Source of the DNA: PWQG01 sp040882255
Lineage (GTDB): Bacteria; Pseudomonadota; Gammaproteobacteria; Pseudomonadales; Pseudohongiellaceae
Length of the DNA: 64,000 nt
NCBI GenBank assembly: GCA_040882255.1
Contig: JBBEBP010000016.1
Span: forward strand, 124,001 to 188,000
Reading direction: 5' to 3'
Shown here: positions 9,791 to 17,693 of the stretch, piece after piece
Layout of the letters: the number at the start of each line of letters is the position of its first letter
How positions within the stretch are numbered: the stretch's first letter is position 1
Translations under genes and position numbers: made by a program
The notes under the pieces: generated by a model
Told to the model about the DNA's origin: nothing
The model's input: only the letters and a program-made list of their open reading frames with translations
Database searches by the model: none

Positions 9791-9910
9791 GAGACAGGCG
9801 GGCGGGTACCGCGCTGCCGGGGACGCCCGTGAACCCGTCCATGGGGGGCTCGGCGTGCGCCATCCATGGCGCCCGACGCCCCGGCAGCGCGGTACCCGCC
9901 CGCCTGTCTC
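9791..9910 (+). repeat. Variable-stem/conserved-loop inverted repeat, copy 1
   Basis: A 120-bp structure: perfect 32-bp complementary arms at 9791-9822 and 9879-9910 around a 56-base core at 9823-9878. The core has its own small palindromes, one near CCCGTCCATGGGG and one at GCGCCATCCATGGCGC, so a folded strand would be a long stem topped by two hairpins. The core is almost the same as that of copy 2 at 10883-11000 read on the other strand, while the arms are unrelated in sequence. It lies between the methyltransferase stop and tgt. Confidence 0.9.
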
Positions 9911-9970
9911 TACCGTCTGTGCCGGTTTCTACCGGTCATGAATTCTATTCTACGTTGCCCTGGCTGCCCG

Positions 9971-10735
9971 TCAGCGATGGTCAGTCTTTACTGCTGCGAA
10001 CCGGATGCGGACGTAATCGGCTGTCCAGTTATTCTGGTCGTCACAGAGCTCCGGCTTCAGTTTTTCGACTACAGTGGCAATAAACGCTTCACGCTCTGAC
10101 TCCGGCAGCTGACTGGTGTACGGCTGGGCGAACGTTCTCAGCCAGCCACCCATATCACCGGGCAATCGCGTCGGCCGCGAAAACAGAGTAATGTGCCGGA
10201 CGTCGAAGCCGGCATCGTTGAGCATCTCTTCATACTGTTCAGGATCAGGGAAAAACCAGGGGCTCGGCGAGCTTACGCCGGCGGCGGCCAGCTCCCCCTC
10301 CATGACGCCGATGATCGTAGCCACATTCCCCTTGCCACCAAACTCTCCTACGAACCGTCCTCCCGGCCTCAGTGCCGCCCACACCCCGGCGATTACTGAC
10401 TCCGGCCGGGTCATCCAGTGCAGCGCCGCATTCGAAAACACCGCGTCAAACTCACCGATGAAAGGCAGCTCGTGCCCATCACAGACAGACGCATTCAATC
10501 CAAGAGACTTTGCGGCTTCAATCATCTCCGCACTGGAATCCACGCCTGTTACCTCGCAGCCCATTCCGGAAAGCTTCAGAGCCAGCGTTCCGTCGCCACA
10601 ACCCAGATCCAGAACAGACTCACCTCGCACCGGAGAAAGCCAGTCAATGACAGGCAACCCCAGCTCAGAAACAAATTTCGCACTTTCGTTATAGTCCCGA
10701 GGACTCCATTTCTGCGCATTCTCCGTACTCATCAT
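9971..10735 (-). CDS. Class I SAM-dependent methyltransferase
   Basis: Predicted cytosolic methyltransferase, 254 residues. Motif I VLDLGCGDGTLALKLS lies near residue 42, followed by VTGVDSSAEMIE (acidic loop binding the SAM ribose), then FDAVFSNAALHWM and LRPGGRFVGEFGG. This resembles the trans-aconitate methyltransferase/Methyltransf_11 group, but the substrate cannot be read from sequence. Two ATGs are adjacent: GGGAGAG sits very close to the first (10735), so the second (10732) may be the true start. The gene is visibly less GC-rich than its neighbours and lies between two oppositely oriented repeat copies, which suggests acquisition as a unit. Confidence 0.85.
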   Translation of the reverse strand: MMSTENAQKWSPRDYNESAKFVSELGLPVIDWLSPVRGESVLDLGCGDGTLALKLSGMGCEVTGVDSSAEMIEAAKSLGLNASVCDGHELPFIGEFDAVFSNAALHWMTRPESVIAGVWAALRPGGRFVGEFGGKGNVATIIGVMEGELAAAGVSSPSPWFFPDPEQYEEMLNDAGFDVRHITLFSRPTRLPGDMGGWLRTFAQPYTSQLPESEREAFIATVVEKLKPELCDDQNNWTADYVRIRFAAVKTDHR

Positions 10736-10882
10736 CTCTCCCTGACCCCTGAGATCAGCAACAACCTGCTACCCTCGAGCCACCGGCCAATGAATTCCGG
10801 TCCAGCTCTGAATGTGACACTCGCCAGTCCGCCCTTTCCGACCCGTGAGCAGTGACGAGGCCAATTCGCTGGCACAGACAGA

Positions 10883-11000
10883 GAGGCTTCGTGGCGGGAT
10901 CGGCGCGCGAAAGTGTCGGGCGCCAGGGATGGCGCACGCCAAGCGCCCCATGGACGGGTTCACGCGCGTCTTTCGAGCGCCGGTCCCGCCACGAAGCCTC
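10883..11000 (-). repeat. Variable-stem/conserved-loop inverted repeat, copy 2
   Basis: Arms at 10883-10912 and 10971-11000 (30 bp, two mismatches) flank a 58-base core at 10913-10970. Read on the minus strand, the core matches copy 1 nearly base for base, including GTGAACCCGTCCATGGGG and GGCGTGCGCCATCC. The arms (GAGGCTTCGTGGCGGGATCG and complement) share nothing obvious with those of copy 1. It lies 26 bases after the prfC stop and upstream of the methyltransferase gene. Confidence 0.88.
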
Positions 11001-11025
11001 GCGAGATAACCACAAAAAGGCCCCG

Positions 11026-12612
11026 TCAATGCTCGCGAGTCGCCCGGAAACGGACCTGAGGCCAGCGCTCCTCCATAAGGGACAGATTCACCCGCGTAGG
11101 CGGCAGATACGCCAGGTGATCACCCGCGTCCAACGCCAGATTGTCATGCGCCTTCTTCTTGAACTCCTCGAACTTCGCCCTGTCCTCACAGTCCACCCAG
11201 CGGGCGCTGTGGACATTGACCGGTTCGTAGATCGCTTCCACCTTGTACTCGTCCTTCAGCCGCCACGCCACCACTTCGAACTGCAGGGTACCCACCGCGC
11301 CGACGATCAGATCGTTGTTGCGCAACGGCATGAACACCTGCACCGAGCCTTCCTCGGCCAGCTGTCGCAGTCCTTTCTGCAGCTGTTTGGTCTTCAGCGG
11401 ATCTTTCAGGCGGATGCGGCGGAACAGCTCCGGAGCAAAGTGCGGTATGCCGGTGAACTGTAATGGCTCGCCTTCGGTGAAGGTGTCGCCGATCTGGATA
11501 GTACCGTGGTTGTGGAAGCCAACGATGTCCCCGGAAACCGCTGTTTCAGCAGCATCCCGATCCCCGGCCCGGAAGGTGACCGCGTCACTGATACGCACTT
11601 CCTTGCCCAGTCGGGTATGCTGCAGCTTCATACCCTTGCTGAACCGGCCCGAGCACAGCCGCAGGAAGGCAATACGATCGCGGTGATTGGGGTCCATGTT
11701 GGCCTGGATTTTGAAAACGAAGGCACTGAACTTCTCTTCATCCGGCCCGACCACCCGGGTTTCGGTTTCCCGGGGACGCGGCGGTGGAGCGTACTCAACG
11801 AACTCCTCCAGCATTTCGCGAACGCCAAAATTGCCCAGTGCGGTGCCAAAATACACGGGTGTCATGCGGCCGGCCAGGTATTCGTTCAGGTCGAATTCAT
11901 GGCTGGCGCCCCGCACCAGTTCGATCTCCTCCTTCACGTCGTCGGCATAGGCACCCAGCAGTTCACGGGCTTCGGGACTGTCCAGCCCCTCGATACGGAC
12001 GTCATCCGGAATCCGGTTGCCCTGGCCGTGGCTGTACACATGAAGCGTGTCAGTATAGAGGTTGTAGACGCCCTGGAAAGCCTTGCCCATGCCCAGCGGC
12101 CAATAGATGGGCGCACACTTGATACCCAGGACCGTCTCGATCTCGTCCAGCACTTCGATGGGGTCCCGCACCTCACGATCCAGCTTGTTGACGAAGGTGA
12201 AGATCGGGGTGTCGCGCAGGCGGCAGACCTCCATCAGCTTGATGGTGCGCTCCTCCACGCCCTTGGCGCAGTCCACTACCATCAGCGCCGAGTCGACGGC
12301 GGTCAGCACGCGGTAGGTGTCCTCGGAAAAGTCCTCGTGACCCGGCGTGTCCAGCAGGTTGACCATGCGATCCTTGTAGGGAAACTGCATTACCGACGAG
12401 GTCACGGAAATACCGCGCTGCTGCTCCATGGCCATCCAGTCAGACGTGGCGTGCTTGTCGGAGCGCTTGCTCTTGACCGACCCGGCAGTCTGGATCAGAC
12501 GCCCGAACAGCAGCAGCTTCTCCGTGATCGTGGTCTTGCCCGCGTCCGGGTGGGAAATGATGGCAAAGGTACGGCGCCGCTGTATCTCGCTGGCCATTGA
12601 GCTGGAGCTCAT
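11026..12612 (-). CDS. prfC: Peptide chain release factor 3
   Basis: Translational GTPase that removes RF1/RF2 from the ribosome after peptide release. GTPase motifs are SHPDAGKTTITEK (G1), DTPGHEDFSEDTYR (G3) and NKLDREVRDP (G4). The rest matches RF3 over the full length (528 residues). The frame is open from an ATG at 12630, but the ATG at 12612 (MSSSSMASEIQRRRTF) is preferred because AGGAAA lies about 10 bases upstream, and because E. coli RF3 also has only a short segment before RRTFAIISHPDAGK. A TATAAT box lies upstream. Repeat copy 2 begins just after the stop. Confidence 0.97.
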   Translation of the reverse strand: MSSSSMASEIQRRRTFAIISHPDAGKTTITEKLLLFGRLIQTAGSVKSKRSDKHATSDWMAMEQQRGISVTSSVMQFPYKDRMVNLLDTPGHEDFSEDTYRVLTAVDSALMVVDCAKGVEERTIKLMEVCRLRDTPIFTFVNKLDREVRDPIEVLDEIETVLGIKCAPIYWPLGMGKAFQGVYNLYTDTLHVYSHGQGNRIPDDVRIEGLDSPEARELLGAYADDVKEEIELVRGASHEFDLNEYLAGRMTPVYFGTALGNFGVREMLEEFVEYAPPPRPRETETRVVGPDEEKFSAFVFKIQANMDPNHRDRIAFLRLCSGRFSKGMKLQHTRLGKEVRISDAVTFRAGDRDAAETAVSGDIVGFHNHGTIQIGDTFTEGEPLQFTGIPHFAPELFRRIRLKDPLKTKQLQKGLRQLAEEGSVQVFMPLRNNDLIVGAVGTLQFEVVAWRLKDEYKVEAIYEPVNVHSARWVDCEDRAKFEEFKKKAHDNLALDAGDHLAYLPPTRVNLSLMEERWPQVRFRATREH

Positions 12613-12650
12613 GAATTCGGTTTCCTGCATGCGGGTGAATCAGGCGCGCG

Positions 12651-12680
12651 ATTATACATGATATTGCGCGGGTTGTTTCA
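12651..12680 (-). promoter_or_regulatory. Candidate sigma-70 promoter for prfC
   Basis: A consensus TATAAT reads on the minus strand at 12656-12651, about 39 bases before the preferred prfC ATG. The -35 region is poor (TGAAAC-like near 12680-12675). It sits at the end of the upstream gene. Confidence 0.4.
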
Positions 12681-13718
12681 GCGGGGAGCGGTACCGCGTT
12701 GCTGCGACAGGGCGGGCGCGATGATTCGGGTCTCGACCAGATCGTAGAGGCCGCGCAGGTGGCCGATACGATTGCCGCCCGGCTCGCTCTCCGAGGTGGC
12801 TACAATCACCAGATCAAGTTCGTCTACCACGAAGATCAGTTGACCGCCATATCCCCAGGCCAGTGGCACCTGCAATCCCGCCAGATCCCGCAGCCACCAG
12901 CCATAGCCGTAAAAACGACCCTGCCCCCGGGGCGAACGGGCATAGGGCTGATGAGACCGCGCCACCCACTCCCGGGACAGCACCCGCTCCCCTTCGTGCA
13001 CACCATCATTGAGATACAGCTCACCGAAGGCCAGCATCTGCTGCGGAGTCCATTCCATGTCATTGCCACCGAAATAGATACCCTGTGGGTCCTGGCTCCA
13101 GTAGGACATACTGAACCCCATCGGAGAAGTGAGATGCTCCTCGGCAAAGTCCTTCGCGGACATTCCGCTGGCGCGGGTGATGATGGCGGACAGCAAATGG
13201 GTACTGCCCGTACTGTAGAGCATGTCGGTGCCCGGGGCGGCCACGACAGGTTGCTCCAGCGCAGTCTCCACCCAGTTGTCCGACACCACCCACCGGCCGT
13301 AGTTGCGATTGCTGGTGCTGCGCAGCCCGGCCTGCATGGTCAGCAGGTTACCCACGGTGATGGATCGCTTCGCCGCTGATACGGATTCACCCTGCAGCGC
13401 CGGGAAAAAATCGGAAATCGGCTGATCCACCCCCTCGATGTAACCGAGCTCGATCGCGATACCCACCAGGGCGGAAATCACGCTCTTGGAGGCCGACTTC
13501 ATGTTGGCGCGCTGGTAGCGATCCTGCCCGTTGAAGTAGCGCTCCAGCACCAGCTCCCCGCCATGGCTCACCAGCAGACTTTCCAGGCGGGGCATCTGCC
13601 GCGCCGCCTCCACCAGCGCCTCTTCATCGAACCCGGCGGGACGGACATCGGCCGCCTGCGACGGGGGCAGGGACAGGCCAACCAGAACCGCCAGGAACAG
13701 CATTCCACGTATAAGCAT
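12678..13718 (-). CDS. Serine hydrolase of the beta-lactamase/class C esterase family
   Basis: Secreted or periplasmic serine hydrolase, 346 residues. The nucleophile motif SxxK is SASK in NMKSASKSVIS, the Tyr motif is LYSTGSTHLLS, and the third box is probably WGYGGQ near the C-terminus, which replaces the KTG of true beta-lactamases. This points to an esterase or peptidase rather than drug resistance. The start at 13718 gives a clean signal peptide (MLIRGMLFLAVLVGLSLPPSQA). An ATG at 13736 and a TTG at 13790 are possible but have no better ribosome site. It is divergent from the PAP2 gene. Confidence 0.85.
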   Translation of the reverse strand: MLIRGMLFLAVLVGLSLPPSQAADVRPAGFDEEALVEAARQMPRLESLLVSHGGELVLERYFNGQDRYQRANMKSASKSVISALVGIAIELGYIEGVDQPISDFFPALQGESVSAAKRSITVGNLLTMQAGLRSTSNRNYGRWVVSDNWVETALEQPVVAAPGTDMLYSTGSTHLLSAIITRASGMSAKDFAEEHLTSPMGFSMSYWSQDPQGIYFGGNDMEWTPQQMLAFGELYLNDGVHEGERVLSREWVARSHQPYARSPRGQGRFYGYGWWLRDLAGLQVPLAWGYGGQLIFVVDELDLVIVATSESEPGGNRIGHLRGLYDLVETRIIAPALSQQRGTAPR

Positions 13719-13911
13719 ATGATACCCATGACACATAATTGGCTTGCCGTCCAGTCTATCCCTGTTGCGCTTTATTTGATGGTCTCGCAAGGATCACCAC
13801 CGGTTGTCACGAAAATGTCATTGCCCTGACATAGTACTGTCTTGGGCTTCTGGCACCCTTTCAGTGCGATTTCTGTTGCAGCGCTGAAAATTTGACGATA
13901 GGGTGACAGAT

Positions 13912-14448
13912 ATGTACCGGACCCTGCTCGCCATCCGCCGCCTTGCGGATCTCGATACCCGGATCTTTCTGGGTATCAACGCAGTCCATGACCGCCTCCG
14001 GTTGCGGCGGCTCAGCCGCACCGTATCCTGGAGCGGCGATGGCTATTGCTACGCCGTCATGGCGCTGATCCTTCCGGGCATCATGGCCTCCGGCGAGCGC
14101 TGGCTCATCGCCGGGCTGCTTGGTTTTCTGATCGAGCTGCCCATCTACTGGCTGCTGAAAAACGCTTTCCGGCGCCGGCGGCCCTTCGCGGTCGTCAAGG
14201 CCCTGCAGCCGATGCTGAAGCCCTCTGATGAATTCAGCTTCCCTTCCGGGCATACCACAGCCGCCTTCATGGTCGCCTACATCACCACCTTTCACTTTCC
14301 GGTCCTGGGTATCCCGATGTACGCATGGGCCTCGGCCATCGGATTGTCACGGGTGGCTCTGAAAGTACATTTTGTATCGGATATCGTCGCCGGTATGATC
14401 ATCGGCACCGGTATCGGCGCGTTCAGCCTGTGGCTGATCGAGCTCTGA
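13912..14448 (+). CDS. PAP2-family membrane phosphatase
   Basis: Integral membrane lipid phosphatase of the PAP2/PgpB superfamily, 178 residues. The three motifs are present: KNAFRRRRPF (K-x6-RP), FPSGHTTAAF (PSGH) and SRVALKVHFVSD (SR-x5-H-x3-D), separated by hydrophobic helices. Substrates in the family include phosphatidylglycerophosphate, undecaprenyl diphosphate and phosphatidic acid; none can be chosen here. ATG at 13912 is preferred over GTG at 13903 because AGGGTG lies about 7 bases before it. Its last 26 bases overlap the end of convergent ctaA. Confidence 0.9.
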   Translation: MYRTLLAIRRLADLDTRIFLGINAVHDRLRLRRLSRTVSWSGDGYCYAVMALILPGIMASGERWLIAGLLGFLIELPIYWLLKNAFRRRRPFAVVKALQPMLKPSDEFSFPSGHTTAAFMVAYITTFHFPVLGIPMYAWASAIGLSRVALKVHFVSDIVAGMIIGTGIGAFSLWLIEL

Positions 14449-15442
14449 AACGCTCTTCCTCCTGCAAATCTTCCGGCGCGGCATCCCGCGCGTGACGATA
14501 CTCCATCCAGATCAGAAACTGGAGACCGAACAACAGTGAAGCGGTCAGCAGGTGAATCGGCTGCGCGGCAGCCGGCATGCCCAGGTGACTCAATGCAGCT
14601 CCGGATGTGATCGCGATCACCATGACGGCCAGCATGGCCACCATGAAACGCGTCAGTGCGTGCGAACCACCCAGCGACAACCACAGCAGCCGCAGCACCC
14701 ACAACGCACAGGCCAGCACCAGTGCGGAAAACGAGCGGTGCACGAAGAAGAACCAGGGCATGGCCGCTACCCAGGCCGGCCGATCCAGTCCGGCTGTATG
14801 GTTGAAGAAATCGTTCATCTCCCGCACCTGCGTGCCCATGATCACCTGCAGCACGGTCATTCCAACCAGAATATTCAACCAGCGGTAGAACCGGGGGTCC
14901 GCATTGTCCACAGCTTGTACTACTGCGGGGTGACGGCGGGCCCGGGCCAGCGCGAACAGCAACGTGGCGACAATGGCCAGCGCCATCACCATGTGCAACG
15001 TGATCATGCCGGGCTGCAGATTGGAGGCCACGACCTGAGCGCCCAGCCACCCCTGGAACCCCACCATCAGGAACGCCGCCACCGAAGCACGGAATATCCA
15101 TGCATCGTGACGGCGGCAGCCCCATGATTTCCACGCGGTAAGGAAGATCAACAGGCCGATCGTGACGCCAACCAGACGATTGACGTACTCGGTCCAGGTC
15201 TTGACGGGATTGAACGGCGTGTCGGCGTAACCGCGATCCGCATAGATCTCGCGGTAATTGTCCGGCAGTTGCGCCTCACTGACCGGCGGGATCCAGCTGC
15301 CAAAGCAGGTCGGCCAATCCGGGCAGCCCATCCCGGCGCCGGAAGCACGTACCGTGGAACCCACCAGAATGAGGAAATAGACCGCCGCAATCGTTATCCA
15401 GGCGATACGGCGATAGGATTTCAGAGCGCGATCTTCGGTCAT
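14423..15442 (-). CDS. ctaA: Heme A synthase (COX15/CtaA)
   Basis: Converts heme O to heme A for aa3-type cytochrome oxidase, so the organism probably makes an A-type terminal oxidase encoded elsewhere. It is 339 residues with eight predicted membrane helices. The signature GSTVRASGAGMGCPDWPTC is near residue 30, with KTWTEYVNRLVGV and a His (QPGMITLHMVMAL) in the first half. The second half has FFVHRSFSALV and QPIHLLTASLLFG, the paired heme ligands. ATG at 15442 is used; the two codons before it are TTG and CTG. It overlaps the convergent PAP2 gene by 26 bases. Confidence 0.94.
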   Translation of the reverse strand: MTEDRALKSYRRIAWITIAAVYFLILVGSTVRASGAGMGCPDWPTCFGSWIPPVSEAQLPDNYREIYADRGYADTPFNPVKTWTEYVNRLVGVTIGLLIFLTAWKSWGCRRHDAWIFRASVAAFLMVGFQGWLGAQVVASNLQPGMITLHMVMALAIVATLLFALARARRHPAVVQAVDNADPRFYRWLNILVGMTVLQVIMGTQVREMNDFFNHTAGLDRPAWVAAMPWFFFVHRSFSALVLACALWVLRLLWLSLGGSHALTRFMVAMLAVMVIAITSGAALSHLGMPAAAQPIHLLTASLLFGLQFLIWMEYRHARDAAPEDLQEEERFRARSATG

Positions 15443-15505
15443 CAGCAACTACTGCCATGCAGGGAAAGACAAGGTGGACATTCTATCGTTTCCGGTCCAC
15501 GGGCG

Positions 15506-16588
15506 CTATCCGTGACCGGGCTCACCAGAACGGTATACGGAGGGAGTGACGCCATGGATGTCCTTGAACGCCTTGTTGAATGACGACAGAGACACGTAGC
15601 CGACTTCCAGCGCCACCGCCGAGATCGACAGTCGGGACTGTTCCGGATCGTGCAGCAACCGCGCCGCCTCCCGGATCCGGTAACTGTTCAGGTACTGGTT
15701 GAAGTTGCGGTAGTGCATGGAGTGATTGATCAGGCGGCGGAGGCGGTACTCCTGGATAGACAACTGACGCGCCATATCCCCGATGGTCAGTCCGGGCTGC
15801 GCATACAGCCGGTCATCCTCCATGGCCCGCCGCACCGTCTCCATGAGCGCCCTGTCCAGACCCGACGCCCCTCTCCCGGCGGCGGATGTGCCGGACTGAC
15901 CATGCGTTTCATCGTCAGGGACCGGATCAGACGACATCAGCCGGGCCACATCCGGGCGGCGATCGACTGCCGCCAGATTCATGATCAGGGCAAGGATGAA
16001 CAGGACCAGAAAAAACACACTGTCCAGTCCGGTGCTGGCGGGCAGGAAGAAGCCCGAAGCCAGAATCATGGCAATCACACTGCCCATGCCGGCGGCAAAG
16101 GGCAACCGCAGCCGGCGCCGTAGTTCTATCAGGTCGCCCCCACGGTCCCGGCAGGCCATGTAGACCACATGACAGGCGAATCCCAGCATCACCCCCTGCG
16201 GCAGATAATAAAACACCAGGAAAAAAGCGGTATCGCGCGACTGGCTGCCGTCATAGAGCCACAGGCCGATGGCCCGCAGCAGAATGTACACCCCGATCAA
16301 TGCCCAGAATGCAGGATGCACGCGTCGCCGGTCGATGAACAGATACCGGGCGATCACCCAGAGCAGGGCCGGCGCAGCAATGGCCAGCGTACTGAGCAGC
16401 TGCCACACCACAGCCTGGTCCCGCGTGATCTGCGGCAAGCGACTGACGATATAGGCAGTCAGGCAGACGCAGAACAGGGCCATCAGGCGTCCGAGGACCC
16501 GGTGGCGATAGTGGATCAGGTAGAAAAGCCCCATGAACAGCAGCTGGGAGATCGCCATGAAACTGCTGGCATAGTGTGTCCAGTGCAT
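15506..16588 (-). CDS. AraC-family regulator with an N-terminal membrane domain
   Basis: 360 residues. The first 210 or so form six or seven hydrophobic helices, followed by a polar linker (residues 213-240) and a C-terminal AraC double helix-turn-helix (about 250-355). The latter shows LTIGDMARQLSIQEYRLRRL and the second-helix block ISAVALEVGYVSLSSFNKAF with the family ending GVTPSVYR. It is therefore probably a membrane-bound one-component sensor acting on DNA. It lies downstream of, and in the same direction as, the secreted protein and copper monooxygenase-like genes, and may control them; that is inference from position. Confidence 0.88.
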   Translation of the reverse strand: MHWTHYASSFMAISQLLFMGLFYLIHYRHRVLGRLMALFCVCLTAYIVSRLPQITRDQAVVWQLLSTLAIAAPALLWVIARYLFIDRRRVHPAFWALIGVYILLRAIGLWLYDGSQSRDTAFFLVFYYLPQGVMLGFACHVVYMACRDRGGDLIELRRRLRLPFAAGMGSVIAMILASGFFLPASTGLDSVFFLVLFILALIMNLAAVDRRPDVARLMSSDPVPDDETHGQSGTSAAGRGASGLDRALMETVRRAMEDDRLYAQPGLTIGDMARQLSIQEYRLRRLINHSMHYRNFNQYLNSYRIREAARLLHDPEQSRLSISAVALEVGYVSLSSFNKAFKDIHGVTPSVYRSGEPGHG

Positions 16589-16699
16589 TGAAAACCTCTG
16601 GAAGAGCGCGGGAACCCGCTGAAAGAACCGCAGAGGATTATAGCATCAGGTGAACGTGTTGCAGGATACAGCAGGGAGGGCGGTGAACTGTTTGAAGAG

Positions 16700-16720
16700 G
16701 CCGCCCGGCAGGCGGGCGGC
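16700..16720 (-). terminator. GC-rich hairpin after the 16.7 kb gene
   Basis: GCCGCCCG and CGGGCGGC arms with a 5-base loop lie 16 bases after the stop of the minus-strand gene at 16737. Only a short pyrimidine run (CTCTTC) follows, so termination efficiency is uncertain. Confidence 0.45.
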
Positions 16721-16736
16721 ACTCCGGAGCGACCGG

Positions 16737-17693
16737 TTACTCGGTCACTTCAACCGTGATCCACTGGTCATCGAACAGACCACCATCATCCGCCCGGCCC
16801 CACAGCACATAAGTGCCCGGCTCGTCGAAAGTTACTTCGGTGGTGTACATACCGTCCTCGGGCACCGGGGGCGGCGTCCACATGGCCCCCCAGGGCGAGT
16901 TGGCGCCATGCCGGGTATCTTCCCAGGGCTTTACCTGCGGCGGATCAAACTCCGCCGCATCGCCACCCCGGTAGACATTCCAGGACAGGAACAGACCGTT
17001 GGTCTTGCCGACGGTAATCCTCGTGGGGGGGCGAAGGGCACGCCGGGTCTCGCTGGCGACCGTGCGGTCCGAAGGCCCCATACGGGTAGTCGGGAGACCG
17101 TCATCTTCCACCTTCGTCTCGATCACCAGCGGCTCGCCCACACGGGCGTAGCGTACGATCTCCTCATCCGGCTCGTGGTCCCCCAGCACTGTCACCTGCG
17201 GCGCTGTGTTGGCACGCGATTCCGGTGTGCTGGTGCCGGCGCCCAGAGAACCCGTTTCGGAGGCGATCACCACGTCATCAATGATGTAGTCCGGATTCAC
17301 CGTGGCGTAGGCCCTCCGGGTTTCCCCGTTGGGCGACGTCACTTCCCAGACGACCTCCTCATCCCGGTCGGCCCACTCCGCGTCCACGTTGACCGCGAAA
17401 GTGAAGCGATTACGGCGGGGGAGAAAGTGCGTCGGTTGACCGCGATCAGCCTCACCCGGGGAGAAGAAGTTATTCTCCCCTACCGGAATGTCCAGCTTCT
17501 CCTCCCAGTTCTCGTTGTGGTAACCGAATATCAGGTTGATGGAGCCGTCTTCCGCCCGGCGCCAGCCTTCAAAGGCCGGTTCGACGTGTTGACCCTCACG
17601 ATAGGTCTGCTGTGCCAACACATCCGAAGCCACCAGCGACAGGGCCATCATCATGATCATGGGCATCATGCGCCTTACTGCATACAACAACAT
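16737..17693 (-). CDS. Secreted protein of unknown function, partner of the copper monooxygenase-like protein
   Basis: 318 residues with a signal peptide (MMALSLVASDVLA-QQ). No catalytic motif is recognised. The middle is rich in acidic and aromatic residues; the last 50 residues (EPGTYVLWGRADDGGLFDDQ and on) look like the final strands of an Ig-like beta-sandwich. ATG at 17693 is chosen because GGAGGA lies about 8 bases before it within the end of the upstream gene; a TTG one codon earlier is also in frame. Stop and start overlap as TGATG, so the two genes are translationally coupled and probably work together outside the cytoplasm. Confidence 0.75.
   Translation of the reverse strand: MLLYAVRRMMPMIMMMALSLVASDVLAQQTYREGQHVEPAFEGWRRAEDGSINLIFGYHNENWEEKLDIPVGENNFFSPGEADRGQPTHFLPRRNRFTFAVNVDAEWADRDEEVVWEVTSPNGETRRAYATVNPDYIIDDVVIASETGSLGAGTSTPESRANTAPQVTVLGDHEPDEEIVRYARVGEPLVIETKVEDDGLPTTRMGPSDRTVASETRRALRPPTRITVGKTNGLFLSWNVYRGGDAAEFDPPQVKPWEDTRHGANSPWGAMWTPPPVPEDGMYTTEVTFDEPGTYVLWGRADDGGLFDDQWITVEVTE

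Noticed and set aside
9791..11000. Integron attC sites
   Set aside because: The conserved part here is the loop, not the arms, and the GTTRRRY/RYYYAAC cores of attC were not found. No integrase gene is in the window.
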